Source: Demequina flava
GTDB lineage: Bacteria; Actinomycetota; Actinomycetes; Actinomycetales; Demequinaceae
Reading direction: 5' to 3'
Length of the DNA: 64,000 nucleotides
Assembly (NCBI RefSeq): GCF_000975035.1
Contig: NZ_BBRA01000002.1
Location: 558,036-622,035 of the forward strand
Shown here: positions 9,043 through 17,767 of the stretch, in pieces
Layout: every line of letters starts with the position of its first letter
How positions within the stretch are numbered: position 1 is the first letter of the stretch
The notes under the pieces: model-generated
What the model saw: only the letters and a program-made list of their open reading frames with translations
What the model was told of the DNA's origin: nothing
Database searches by the model: none
Translations under genes and position numbers: made by a program

Positions 9043-11616
9043 CTACTTCTTCGTGTTGTCCTCGTCCGCATCGGCGACGGGCGCAGGCTCAGGGGTCTGA
9101 TCCTGCTTTTCCGACGATGAATCGGCCTCAGACGGGGCTTCGTGGGCTGGTTCCTCAGTGTCAGCTTCCGGGGTCTTCTCCGGCTGCTGAACCTCTGGCT
9201 CAGTTGTCACTGATGACTCGACCGTGGCATCGGGCTGTGCCCCAGCATCGACCGCTTCGTCGTCAGTGTGATGGGCCTTCTCTGCTGCTGCCGCGATGGA
9301 TGCCAGCGTCGCCTTGACGGCAGCGCGGGCTTCCTCACGGTCATCGAGCGCGTGAAGTTCAGCGGCGGGAGGCTCGTCGACCTTTGGCTTGTCAGCCTTC
9401 TTCGACTGCTGGCTGTTGCCGCCCCCACCGTTGTTCTGGTTGGAGTTCTGGGTGTTGTTGTTGCCACCGCCACCCTTGTTGCGACCACCGCGACGACGCT
9501 CAGGCTGCTTCTCGCTGACCTCGGCCACGGGCTCGCCGTGCACAAGGAAGCCACGGCCCTTGCAGCAGTCACAGGTCTCCGAGAACGCTTCCACGAGTCC
9601 CTGGCCCACGCGCTTACGAGTCATCTGCACCAAGCCAAGGCTCGTCACCTCTGCCACCTGGTGCTTGGTCCGGTCACGGCCCAAGCACTCAATCAGACGG
9701 CGCAATACGCGGTCACGGTTGGCCTCGAGCAGCATGTCCACGAAGTCCACGACGATGATGCCGCCGATGTCGCGCAGCCTCAGCTGACGCACAATTTCTT
9801 CGGCGGCCTCAAGGTTGTTGAGCGTCATCGTCTCTTCAAGAGTTCCGCCCTTGCCGACAAACTTGCCGGTATTGACGTCGATGACGGTCATGGCCTCGGT
9901 GCGGTCGATGACCAGCGAACCACCCGAAGGCAGCCACACCTTGCGGTCCATGCCCTTGGCGAGCTGCTCGTCAATACGCGAGTCGACGAAGACGTCGCCT
10001 TCACCGTGATAGCGGTGCAAGCGCTCCATCAGGTCAGGTGCAACCTGGCCCACGTATGCGCTCAGCGAGTTCCAGGTGTCTTCACCCTGGACAGTCAGTG
10101 AGTCAAAGTCCTCGTTAAAGATGTCGCGCACCACGCGAATAGCCATGTCTGGTTCGCCGCGCAGAAGCTTGGGGCCCTTGCCGTTGGCAGCCTCAGCCTG
10201 GATGTTCTCCCACTGACGCTTGAGGCGCTCAACGTCGGCGCGCAGCTCGTCCTCGGAAGCCCCCTCTGCCGCCGTGCGCACGATGACGCCCGCGTCGGAA
10301 GGGATGACTTCGCGGAGAAGCTTCTTCAGTCGAGCACGCTCGGTGTCGGGCAGCTTGCGCGAGATGCCGGTCACGCCACCTGCGGGCACGTAGACCAGGA
10401 AGCGGCCTGCGAGCGAAATCTGGCTCGTGACACGAGCACCCTTGTGACCGATCGGGTCCTTCGTGACCTGGACCATGACCGTGTCGCCGGGCTTGAGAGC
10501 CAGTTCGATGCGGCGCGGCTTGCCTTCAAGACCTGCTGCGTCCCAGTTCACCTCACCGGCGTACAGAACGGCGTTGCGGCCGCGGCCAACATCGACGAAG
10601 GCTGCTTCCATTCCGGGGAGCACGTTCTGCACGCGTCCCAGGTAGACGTTTCCTGCCATCGACTGCTGCGCCTGGTGCGAGACGTAGTGCTCGACCAAGA
10701 CATCGTCTTCCAGCACGGCAATCTGAACGCGGTGGTCCTTCTCGCGCACAACCATGGAGCGCTTGACGGACTCACGGCGCGCGAGGAACTCGGCCTCAGA
10801 AATTACGGGGCGGCGGCGCTGGCCGTCACGGGAATCGCGGCGACGCTGCTTCTTGGCCTGGAGACGCGTAGACCCCTGCAACTGGTCCTCGCTGGCACCG
10901 CCACCTGAGCTTCCGCCCGAGCGCGATCCGCGGCGACGGCGACGACGACGCGACGAGCTACCGCCCTCACCGTCATTGTCACCCTGGTTCGACTCGTCCT
11001 GCGCGGACTCGTCGTTGTCGGAGGAGGCCTTGTCCTGCTGCTTGTTCCCCTGCTGCTCGGGCTGGGCCGAACCTGCGTCTGAGGACTTGTCGGAGTCGTC
11101 CGAGGACTGCTCGTTCTCGTTGCCCTGGCCGCCCTCGCCGCCGGTCTTGCTACGGCCTCGGCCCCGGCCGCCACGACGGCGGCGACGCTTGGCGCCGCCT
11201 TCAGAACCGTCACCGGAGTTGTCAGGTGAACCGCCGTTGTCGCCTTGGGCCTTGCCAGAGCCGGCATCCTGAGCGCCGCTGTTGCCAGCATCGGCCCCAG
11301 ACTTGGCGTTATCGGACTTTGGCTTCTTGTCACCGTCGGAAGCGTCAGACGACTTCTTCTGTGACTTCTGACCGGACTGGCCCTTGCTGCCCTTGGGCTT
11401 GTCGCCGGCGGGCTTATCGCTCTTAGGGCCCTTGTCTGCCTTGTTCGCGTTGTCGCCCTTGTCCTTCGGGGACGACTTTGCGGCGGGCTCGGGGTCCTTC
11501 TTGGCCGACGACGGCGGACCAGCGGGAGCCGATGCGCGACGCGGCTGGGCAGGCTCCGGCGCCTGGAAGATCACAGCGGTCGTAGGAGTTTCGGGTGGAG
11601 TACGTTCCTCGCTCAA
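9043..11616 (-). CDS. rne: Ribonuclease E/G
   Basis: Endoribonuclease of mRNA turnover and rRNA processing, 857 residues. About 280 N-terminal residues are low complexity, with Lys/Asp/Ser/Gly repeats and two arginine blocks (KRRRRRGGRGRGR and a later RRRRRRRG). An S1-like RNA-binding region and the catalytic DNase-I-like core follow, with TEAMTVIDVNTGKF and DFVDM, and then the Zn-link CDCCKGRG. A C-terminal acidic disordered tail closes it. The catalytic core flanked by disordered arms is the actinobacterial arrangement. The start is TTG 11616 with AGAGG upstream; the nearby ATG at 11631 is out of frame. Confidence 0.93.
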   Translation of the reverse strand: MSEERTPPETPTTAVIFQAPEPAQPRRASAPAGPPSSAKKDPEPAAKSSPKDKGDNANKADKGPKSDKPAGDKPKGSKGQSGQKSQKKSSDASDGDKKPKSDNAKSGADAGNSGAQDAGSGKAQGDNGGSPDNSGDGSEGGAKRRRRRGGRGRGRSKTGGEGGQGNENEQSSDDSDKSSDAGSAQPEQQGNKQQDKASSDNDESAQDESNQGDNDGEGGSSSRRRRRRRGSRSGGSSGGGASEDQLQGSTRLQAKKQRRRDSRDGQRRRPVISEAEFLARRESVKRSMVVREKDHRVQIAVLEDDVLVEHYVSHQAQQSMAGNVYLGRVQNVLPGMEAAFVDVGRGRNAVLYAGEVNWDAAGLEGKPRRIELALKPGDTVMVQVTKDPIGHKGARVTSQISLAGRFLVYVPAGGVTGISRKLPDTERARLKKLLREVIPSDAGVIVRTAAEGASEDELRADVERLKRQWENIQAEAANGKGPKLLRGEPDMAIRVVRDIFNEDFDSLTVQGEDTWNSLSAYVGQVAPDLMERLHRYHGEGDVFVDSRIDEQLAKGMDRKVWLPSGGSLVIDRTEAMTVIDVNTGKFVGKGGTLEETMTLNNLEAAEEIVRQLRLRDIGGIIVVDFVDMLLEANRDRVLRRLIECLGRDRTKHQVAEVTSLGLVQMTRKRVGQGLVEAFSETCDCCKGRGFLVHGEPVAEVSEKQPERRRGGRNKGGGGNNNTQNSNQNNGGGGNSQQSKKADKPKVDEPPAAELHALDDREEARAAVKATLASIAAAAEKAHHTDDEAVDAGAQPDATVESSVTTEPEVQQPEKTPEADTEEPAHEAPSEADSSSEKQDQTPEPAPVADADEDNTKK

Positions 11617-11952
11617 GGCGGGTACCTCTCATCGGCACGGGCCACACCCCGCGCCGACGCTGTTGTCGGTCATGGCTCACACGTATGCGGCCACCTGAAG
11701 TCTGAAGGTCGCGGCGGACAGCGGCGCCTGGATCACGAGCGCCTATCCCCGATGTCTCCGCCTACCGGCTGTAGCCCGGCGGGACCGTGACGGGACTGGC
11801 TGCTGCGCAGTCGCTGCTTCTGTCGCGCGGTTGGCACCCGGTGTGGCTAGGTGCGACCTGTGGACCATTGTGACACACGGGGGGCCATACCTACTCAAAG
11901 CCCCTGGATCCAGCGTGTCTGAGGCATCGTGATCGAACCGTAATCACGCCTA

Positions 11953-11964
11953 GGACCTAGGTCC
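11953..11964. promoter_or_regulatory. Perfect 12-bp palindrome upstream of cydA
   Basis: GGACCTAGGTCC is fully self-complementary and lies 68 bases before the cydA start. It looks like an operator half-turn pair but does not resemble the Rex consensus known from Streptomyces. It may bind a regulator of cydABCD. Confidence 0.4.
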
Positions 11965-11994
11965 TCGGGCGCTACCAGCACCATCACCGGTACG

Positions 11995-12012
11995 TTGGTC
12001 CCTAACGACCAA
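11995..12012. promoter_or_regulatory. Inverted repeat next to the cydA ribosome binding site
   Basis: TTGGTC (11995-12000), 6-base gap, GACCAA (12007-12012), followed by GAAGGGAAG and the GTG start of cydA at 12032. It could be an operator or an RNA hairpin in the cydA leader affecting initiation. Confidence 0.4.
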
Positions 12013-12031
12013 TCTGAAGGGAAGTCCCCCC

Positions 12032-13501
12032 GTGGATGTGCTCGAGTTAGCGCGGTGGCAGTTTGGCATTACCACCGTGTATCACTTCATCCTTGTGCCC
12101 CTCACCATCGGCCTGTCGACCCTTGTGGCGATCATGCAGACCGCATGGGTGCGCACAGGCAAAGAGAAGTACTACCGGATGACGAAGTTCTACGGGAAGC
12201 TTCTCCTGATTAACTTCGCGCTCGGTATCGCCACCGGAATCGTGCAGGAGTTCCAGTTCGGCATGAACTGGGCCGAGTATTCGCGCTTCGTAGGCGACGT
12301 CTTTGGCGCTCCACTGGCGATGGAGGCACTCGTCGCGTTCTTCCTCGAGTCGACCTTCTTGGGACTGTGGATCTTCGGTTGGGACAGGTTGCCCCGGAAG
12401 GTGCACCTCGCGACTATCTGGGCGTTTGCGATCGGCACGATTTTGTCGGCGTATTTCATTCTCGCCGCTAACTCGTGGATGCAGCACCCCGTGGGAGCTG
12501 AGTTCAACCCCGAGACGGGCCGAGCAGAGATGACTGACATCTTTGCGGTCCTTACGAACAGCACGACGCTAGCCGCATTCCCGCACGTGATCGCCACAGC
12601 ATTCCTCGTCGCGGGAACGTTCGTTGGCGGTATTGCCGTGTATTGGATGGTGCGCAAGTCCCGCGAGGCCAAGGGCCACGAGGACATCGGCGTCTACCGC
12701 ACCGCCGCTCGTTTCGGAGCCGTCACCATGCTCATCGCTGGCGCTGCAGTCATCGTGTCAGGCGACGTACAGGCGAAGTTGATGTTTGAGCAGCAGCCAA
12801 TCAAGATGGCGGCCGCCGAGGGGCTGTGCCACACAGAACAGTCCGCAGAGTTCTCGCTCCTGGCGATTGGAAATCTTGCCGGGGACGACTGCGAATCGGT
12901 CAAGCACATCATTGTCATGCCCGGCCTGCTCAGTTATCTGGCCGAGGGTGATTTCAACGCGGAGGTTCGGGGTCTCGACGAGCTCCAGGAGTACTACGCC
13001 GACCGTTACGGAGCCGTGGATGAAAATGGCGAGGAGATCGTTTATGAGCCCAACCTCCTGGTGACGTACTGGTCCTTCCGGCTGATGATCGGCTTGGCGG
13101 TGTTCTCAGCCGCGCTGTCGCTGCTCATCCTGTGGTTCACCCGCAAGGGCCGAGCTGTTGAGCAGCCGTGGATGTCCAAGCTCGCGTTGATCTCCCTGCC
13201 GATGCCGTTCCTTGCCGCGAGCTTTGGCTGGATCTTCACGGAGATGGGCCGCCAGCCGTTCGTGGTGGCACCCAACCCCACGGGGTCGGACGAGATCATG
13301 CTGATGACAATGTTCGGAGTCTCCGAAGCGACATCGGTGTTCGAGGTTGCGCTGTCGCTGACCGTCCTCACGCTTGTCTACGCGATATTGGGAGTGTTCT
13401 GGTTCCGGCTGATGCATCGGTACGCCGTTGAGGGGCTACCCAACGTGGAACCCGAAGAGGTATCCACTGACCCTGACCGTCCCATGTCCTTCGCGTACTA
13501 G
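12032..13501 (+). CDS. cydA: Cytochrome bd ubiquinol/menaquinol oxidase subunit I
   Basis: Haem-bearing subunit of the high-affinity terminal oxidase in the plasma membrane. The candidate haem ligand His18 lies in TTVYHFILVP, and a second His (about 185) lies in AAFPHVIATAF. GRQP is present after EM in the C-terminal half, and several membrane helices are clear. At 489 residues with a short Q-loop it fits the non-Escherichia class. The start GTG 12032 has GAAGGGAAG upstream. First gene of cydABDC, here followed by a histidine kinase. Confidence 0.96.
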   Translation: MDVLELARWQFGITTVYHFILVPLTIGLSTLVAIMQTAWVRTGKEKYYRMTKFYGKLLLINFALGIATGIVQEFQFGMNWAEYSRFVGDVFGAPLAMEALVAFFLESTFLGLWIFGWDRLPRKVHLATIWAFAIGTILSAYFILAANSWMQHPVGAEFNPETGRAEMTDIFAVLTNSTTLAAFPHVIATAFLVAGTFVGGIAVYWMVRKSREAKGHEDIGVYRTAARFGAVTMLIAGAAVIVSGDVQAKLMFEQQPIKMAAAEGLCHTEQSAEFSLLAIGNLAGDDCESVKHIIVMPGLLSYLAEGDFNAEVRGLDELQEYYADRYGAVDENGEEIVYEPNLLVTYWSFRLMIGLAVFSAALSLLILWFTRKGRAVEQPWMSKLALISLPMPFLAASFGWIFTEMGRQPFVVAPNPTGSDEIMLMTMFGVSEATSVFEVALSLTVLTLVYAILGVFWFRLMHRYAVEGLPNVEPEEVSTDPDRPMSFAY

Positions 13502-13510
13502 GAGTCCCCC

Positions 13511-14539
13511 ATGGATCTGCCACTCCTTTGGTTCATTCTCATCGCGGTCCTGTGGACCGGCTACCTCGTTCTCGAGGGCTTCGACTTCGGTGTCGGCATG
13601 CTGCTCGAGAAGGTCGGCAAGGGCGACAAGGGGCGTCGAGTCGCACTCAACAGCATCGGCCCAGTCTGGGACGGCAACGAAGTGTGGCTACTCACGGCAG
13701 GTGGCGCCATGTTCGCGGCCTTCCCCGAGTGGTACGCGACGCTGTTCTCAGGCTTCTACATCCCGTTGCTACTGATCCTGCTCGCCCTCATTGTGCGTGC
13801 CGTCGCGATCGAGTACCGCGGAAAGATCAACGACGACGGATGGCGCCGGCGTTGGGACTGGATGATCATGGGCTCCGCGTGGGTCCCGTCGATCCTGTGG
13901 GGTGTGGCGTTCGCCAACATCGTGCGCGGTGTGCCGATTGACGAGAATGGCACGTACACGGGCGGCTTCTTTAACCTGCTCACGCCCTATGCCCTGCTGG
14001 GCGGTGCGACAACCTTGGTGCTGTTCCTCAGCCACGGCGCAATCTTCCTGTCACTCAAGACATCCGGCGACGTGCACGACCGTGCAGTGTCCGTCGCGCG
14101 CACCATGGCACCCATCGCCGTCGTCGTCGCTGGCGCGTTCGCGATCTGGACTCAGCTCGCCTACTCGGTGGCCTGGACCTGGGCTGCCGTTGCGATCGCC
14201 GCTCTAGCGCTTCTTGCCACATGGTTCTTCGGTGGCAAGGGTTCTTACGGCAAGGCCTTCGCCGCAAACGCGATTGCGATCGCTGCGGCCGTCGTCCTGA
14301 TCTTCGGCTCGCTCTACCCCGACGTGATGCCGTCCACGACTGACCCGGCATACTCCCTCACCGTGGAGAACGCCTCGTCGACCGACTACACGCTCACCGT
14401 GATGTCGTGGGTCGCCGTGGTCCTTGTGCCGATCATCCTGATCTACCAAAGCTGGAGCTACTGGGTGTTCCGTCGTCGCCTGTCGACCGACCACATCCCC
14501 GAGCACAACTCCCTGACCTTCCTGCCTAAGAAGAAGTAA
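13511..14539 (+). CDS. cydB: Cytochrome bd oxidase subunit II
   Basis: Second membrane subunit of cytochrome bd, 342 residues with eight or nine hydrophobic helices. It starts MDLPLLWFILIAVLWTGYLV and carries the family motif EGFDFGVG and GPVWDGNEVWLLTAGG. It begins 9 bases after the cydA stop, with GGAG as SD. Confidence 0.97.
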   Translation: MDLPLLWFILIAVLWTGYLVLEGFDFGVGMLLEKVGKGDKGRRVALNSIGPVWDGNEVWLLTAGGAMFAAFPEWYATLFSGFYIPLLLILLALIVRAVAIEYRGKINDDGWRRRWDWMIMGSAWVPSILWGVAFANIVRGVPIDENGTYTGGFFNLLTPYALLGGATTLVLFLSHGAIFLSLKTSGDVHDRAVSVARTMAPIAVVVAGAFAIWTQLAYSVAWTWAAVAIAALALLATWFFGGKGSYGKAFAANAIAIAAAVVLIFGSLYPDVMPSTTDPAYSLTVENASSTDYTLTVMSWVAVVLVPIILIYQSWSYWVFRRRLSTDHIPEHNSLTFLPKKK

Positions 14540-14543
14540 CGGG

Positions 14544-16124
14544 TTGAAACCTCTCGATCCGCGCCTGGCGGGGCGTATTGGCCCCGCCAGGCGCTACATC
14601 GTTGTCACCGCGATTCTCGGTCTCGCGACTGCGATCACGATTGGCTTCCAAGCGCTCGTCCTAAGCCGAGCGCTCGCGCCCGTTCTCGCACCGTCTCCCC
14701 TCACCGAAGACGGGCTTGGGCCCCTAGGCGCCGTCGTGCCGACCGACGTGCGCACTCTGTCGGTAGCGCTCGCCTGGCTCGCGGTGATCGTCGCGGTGCG
14801 GGTAGTCCTGACCTGGACGCAGGAACGCCTGGCGCACCGAGCGGGCGCGCAGGTGATCTCGGAACTACGAGAACAAGTCGTCGCGCACGCCTCCGCCCTG
14901 GGGCCACGGTGGATCGCGTCTGGCGAGGGCACCGCGGTCGCGACCACGGTGACGCGCGGGCTCGAGTCGTTGATGCCCTATTTTGTGCGCTACCTGCCCC
15001 AATTGCTGCTCAGCATGACGGTCACCCCGGTGATGCTCGTGGTCGTGTTGGGTTTGGACTGGGTCTCGGCGCTCATTGTGATCGGCACGCTGCCCCTGGT
15101 CCCGATCTTCATGATCCTGATTGGGTTGGTGACCCGGGAACGCTCTGCAAAGCATCTTGAGGCAATGCAAAAGCTGGCCGGACGCACCCTCGACCTCATC
15201 GCCGGTCTTCCCACGCTGCGAGCGCTCGGCCGCGAGCGTGGACCGGCCTCACGGGTTCGTGAACTCGGCGAGGCACAACGCAAGGCGACGATGGGGTCGC
15301 TGCGCATCGCCTTCATGTCCGGCATGGCCCTGGAACTGCTGACGACACTCGCAGTCGCCCTCGTCGCAGTCACGCTGGGATTCCGCTTGGTCGACGGAGA
15401 CGTGTCCATCGAAACGGCCTTGGCGGTGCTCATTCTTGCGCCCGAGGTCTATCTCCCCTTGCGCATGGTCGGCACCCACTTCCACGCGTCTGCGGATGGC
15501 CTTGCGGCAGCCGATGACGCCTTCACCATTCTTGAACGGCCCATCGCACACCGCGGCGGCGACAAGCCTGCGCCCACGCTCCACGATGCGACGCTCGTAG
15601 TCGAAGACGTGTCGGTCGCGACACCCGACGGTCGCCGCCTCGCTCCCGCGCGCCTCAATATGGTCGCCCGGCCCGGCACGGTCACGGCACTCGTGGGCCC
15701 CAACGGCGACGGCAAGTCCACCGCATTGGCAGCGGTTATGGGACTGCTCGAACCCGACTCTGGTTTCGTCGCGGCGCTGACCCCGGAAGGCCGGACCGAC
15801 CTCATCGACGTCGCCGTGGACGGGTGGTCCACTCAGTTCGCGTGGTCACCCCAGCGCCCGGACCTGGGCCCCGACGGTCGCACCCTCAGCATTGGCCAAC
15901 GCCAGCGTGTTGCGCTGGACCGCGCTTTGTCCGCCGAGCGGCCCGTCATCATTCTCGACGAGCCCACCAGCCACCTCCACCGCGCCGCTCGCGACGAGGT
16001 CATCGAACGGATCGTCGCCGCGGCCCGCGACGGTGCAACTGTGATCGTCGCGACTCACGAAGACGAGCTCATCTCTCAGGCAGACTCCGTGGTTGAGGTC
16101 ACCGCAATGGAGGTGGCCCGATGA
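14544..16124 (+). CDS. cydD: ABC exporter subunit CydD for cytochrome bd assembly
   Basis: Half of the heterodimeric ABC exporter (thiol or haem related) needed to assemble cytochrome bd. An N-terminal six-helix membrane domain spans about residues 15-310. The nucleotide-binding domain has Walker A GPNGDGKST (about 386-394), signature LSIGQRQR and Walker B IILDEPTSH. The start codon is TTG at 14544, four bases after the cydB stop. It overlaps cydC by ATGA at 16121-16124. Confidence 0.92.
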   Translation: MKPLDPRLAGRIGPARRYIVVTAILGLATAITIGFQALVLSRALAPVLAPSPLTEDGLGPLGAVVPTDVRTLSVALAWLAVIVAVRVVLTWTQERLAHRAGAQVISELREQVVAHASALGPRWIASGEGTAVATTVTRGLESLMPYFVRYLPQLLLSMTVTPVMLVVVLGLDWVSALIVIGTLPLVPIFMILIGLVTRERSAKHLEAMQKLAGRTLDLIAGLPTLRALGRERGPASRVRELGEAQRKATMGSLRIAFMSGMALELLTTLAVALVAVTLGFRLVDGDVSIETALAVLILAPEVYLPLRMVGTHFHASADGLAAADDAFTILERPIAHRGGDKPAPTLHDATLVVEDVSVATPDGRRLAPARLNMVARPGTVTALVGPNGDGKSTALAAVMGLLEPDSGFVAALTPEGRTDLIDVAVDGWSTQFAWSPQRPDLGPDGRTLSIGQRQRVALDRALSAERPVIILDEPTSHLHRAARDEVIERIVAAARDGATVIVATHEDELISQADSVVEVTAMEVAR

Positions 16125-17767
16125 CCGCACTAAAAGACCTCCTGCGGGAGTCCGAGCTCTCCCGACCGCGACTCACCCTCGCAATCCTGACGGGGTCTGC
16201 GGCACTCGGATCTGCGGTCGGCCTCGCAGCTGTGGCCGCATGGCTGATTGCCCGTGCGGCGGGCATGCCTTCCCCCGCCGATCTTGCCTTGGCAGCCGTG
16301 GTCGTGAGGTTCTTCGGCATTGGCCGCGGACTGTTCCGCTACCTCGAGCGACTCATCTCGCACGACGTTGCGCTCCGTGGCGTGGTCGCACTCAGGGCAC
16401 GTGTCTTTGAGCGCCTCGCTGCGGCGCGCGCGGACAAGGTGCTCGGGCTACGCCGTGGAGACACTCTCGCGCGCTTGGGCGCGGACGTCGACGCCGTTGG
16501 CGATGCGGTGGTGCGCGGAATAGTCCCGCTTGGTGTCGCAGTTGTGGTGTCGGGCATCTCGATTGGCATCAACACCTGGATGGATCCGCGGGCGGGCGCG
16601 ATTTTGGCGGTAGCGATGGTGATTGCCGGACTCGGCGCCGCAGGACTGACGTGGCGTTCCTCGCGCCTTGCGGCTGAAGCCGCGGTGACGGCCGATGCTC
16701 GGGTTGCGGAAGCAGTCGTGTCCAGTCTCGATGCCGCAGCAGAGCACAAGGTCTGGGGCACCGCCGGAGCTGCCGAAGATGAGTTGCGGGAGGCCGATGC
16801 CCGGGCTGAGCAAGCTCTTGACCGTTCCGCGAAGCCCGCATCCTTTGCCGTAGCGTTGCAGACTCTCAGCGCAGGTATCGCGCTGATTGGCTGTCTCTGG
16901 GTTGCTGTCACCGGCGCGAACGCAGGCATGTACGGACCGACCACGGCCGCCATCATCGCGCTGCTGCCGTTGGCGGCATTTGAAGCGGTAAACGCTGTCC
17001 CCAACGCCGTGACCCAACTGTTCCGTTCGCGCACCGCCGCCGAGCGCATCGTCGACATCGCTCCCGCTCTCCCTGCTGACTACTCCCCCGAACCACGCGA
17101 GGCAACCGCAGCATCGGCCGCACGCCCTTTCTCCCAGCCGAGTGAACTGACCCTTGACCGCCTCAGTGCGGCGTGGCCACAGATGAAGCCCACCGTCCCC
17201 GTCACTGCGGACGTGGCTCCAGGAAGCTCGCTCGCGATTGTTGGGCGCTCCGGCGTGGGCAAGACGACATTGCTGACGACGATTGCTGGTGCGCTCGAGC
17301 CCGCCAGTGGCACGGTGTCCGTGGGAGGAACTCCCGCATCGCGCGAGATGGTCGGCACGCTCGTGGGCATGACCGCCGAGGACGCGCACATCTTTGGAAC
17401 ATCGGTCCTGGAGAACCTTCGAGTGGCGCGCGGGGACATCACTGAGACGGAAGCGCGCGAGGCACTCGACTTGGTGGGCCTTGGCTCGTGGTTGTCCGCG
17501 CTCCCGGATGGGCTCGACACCGTGCTGGGCAGCGGCGACTCAGTTTCTGGCGGAGAGCGCCGACGACTGCTCCTCGCCCGTGCCGTCCTCACGGCCCACC
17601 CCATCGTCCTTATCGATGAACCTGCAGAGCACCTGGACACCGCAGGGCGCTCAGCGTTGCTCGCGGTTCTCGCGCGACTGCGAAGCCAGGGCCGTACCGT
17701 GGTGATCGTGACGCACCATATGAACTTGACCGAATCCGTCGATGAGGTGGTGAGCTTGGATGAGTGA
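16121..17767 (+). CDS. cydC: ABC exporter subunit CydC for cytochrome bd assembly
   Basis: Partner of CydD. A membrane domain (about residues 20-300) is followed by a nucleotide-binding domain with Walker A GRSGVGKTT (about 377-385), signature VSGGERRR and Walker B IVLIDEPAEH. Its 548 residues make it a full half-transporter; in several actinobacteria cydD and cydC are fused, but here they are separate and coupled by ATGA. Its 3' end overlaps the following kinase gene by 8 bases. Confidence 0.92.
   Translation: MTALKDLLRESELSRPRLTLAILTGSAALGSAVGLAAVAAWLIARAAGMPSPADLALAAVVVRFFGIGRGLFRYLERLISHDVALRGVVALRARVFERLAAARADKVLGLRRGDTLARLGADVDAVGDAVVRGIVPLGVAVVVSGISIGINTWMDPRAGAILAVAMVIAGLGAAGLTWRSSRLAAEAAVTADARVAEAVVSSLDAAAEHKVWGTAGAAEDELREADARAEQALDRSAKPASFAVALQTLSAGIALIGCLWVAVTGANAGMYGPTTAAIIALLPLAAFEAVNAVPNAVTQLFRSRTAAERIVDIAPALPADYSPEPREATAASAARPFSQPSELTLDRLSAAWPQMKPTVPVTADVAPGSSLAIVGRSGVGKTTLLTTIAGALEPASGTVSVGGTPASREMVGTLVGMTAEDAHIFGTSVLENLRVARGDITETEAREALDLVGLGSWLSALPDGLDTVLGSGDSVSGGERRRLLLARAVLTAHPIVLIDEPAEHLDTAGRSALLAVLARLRSQGRTVVIVTHHMNLTESVDEVVSLDE

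Larger units (their letters stand above)
11617..12031. promoter_or_regulatory. Divergent rne/cydA intergenic region with long rne leader
   Basis: 415 bases without a gene. The minus-strand side would give rne a long GC-rich leader able to form hairpins, for example CCGCC/GGCGG at 11758-11782. Long structured leaders are known for rne autoregulation in enterics; whether that applies here is inference. The plus-strand side holds the cydA control region with a 12-bp palindrome (11953-11964) and an inverted repeat (11995-12012). I could not place a convincing -35/-10 pair for either gene. Confidence 0.5.
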
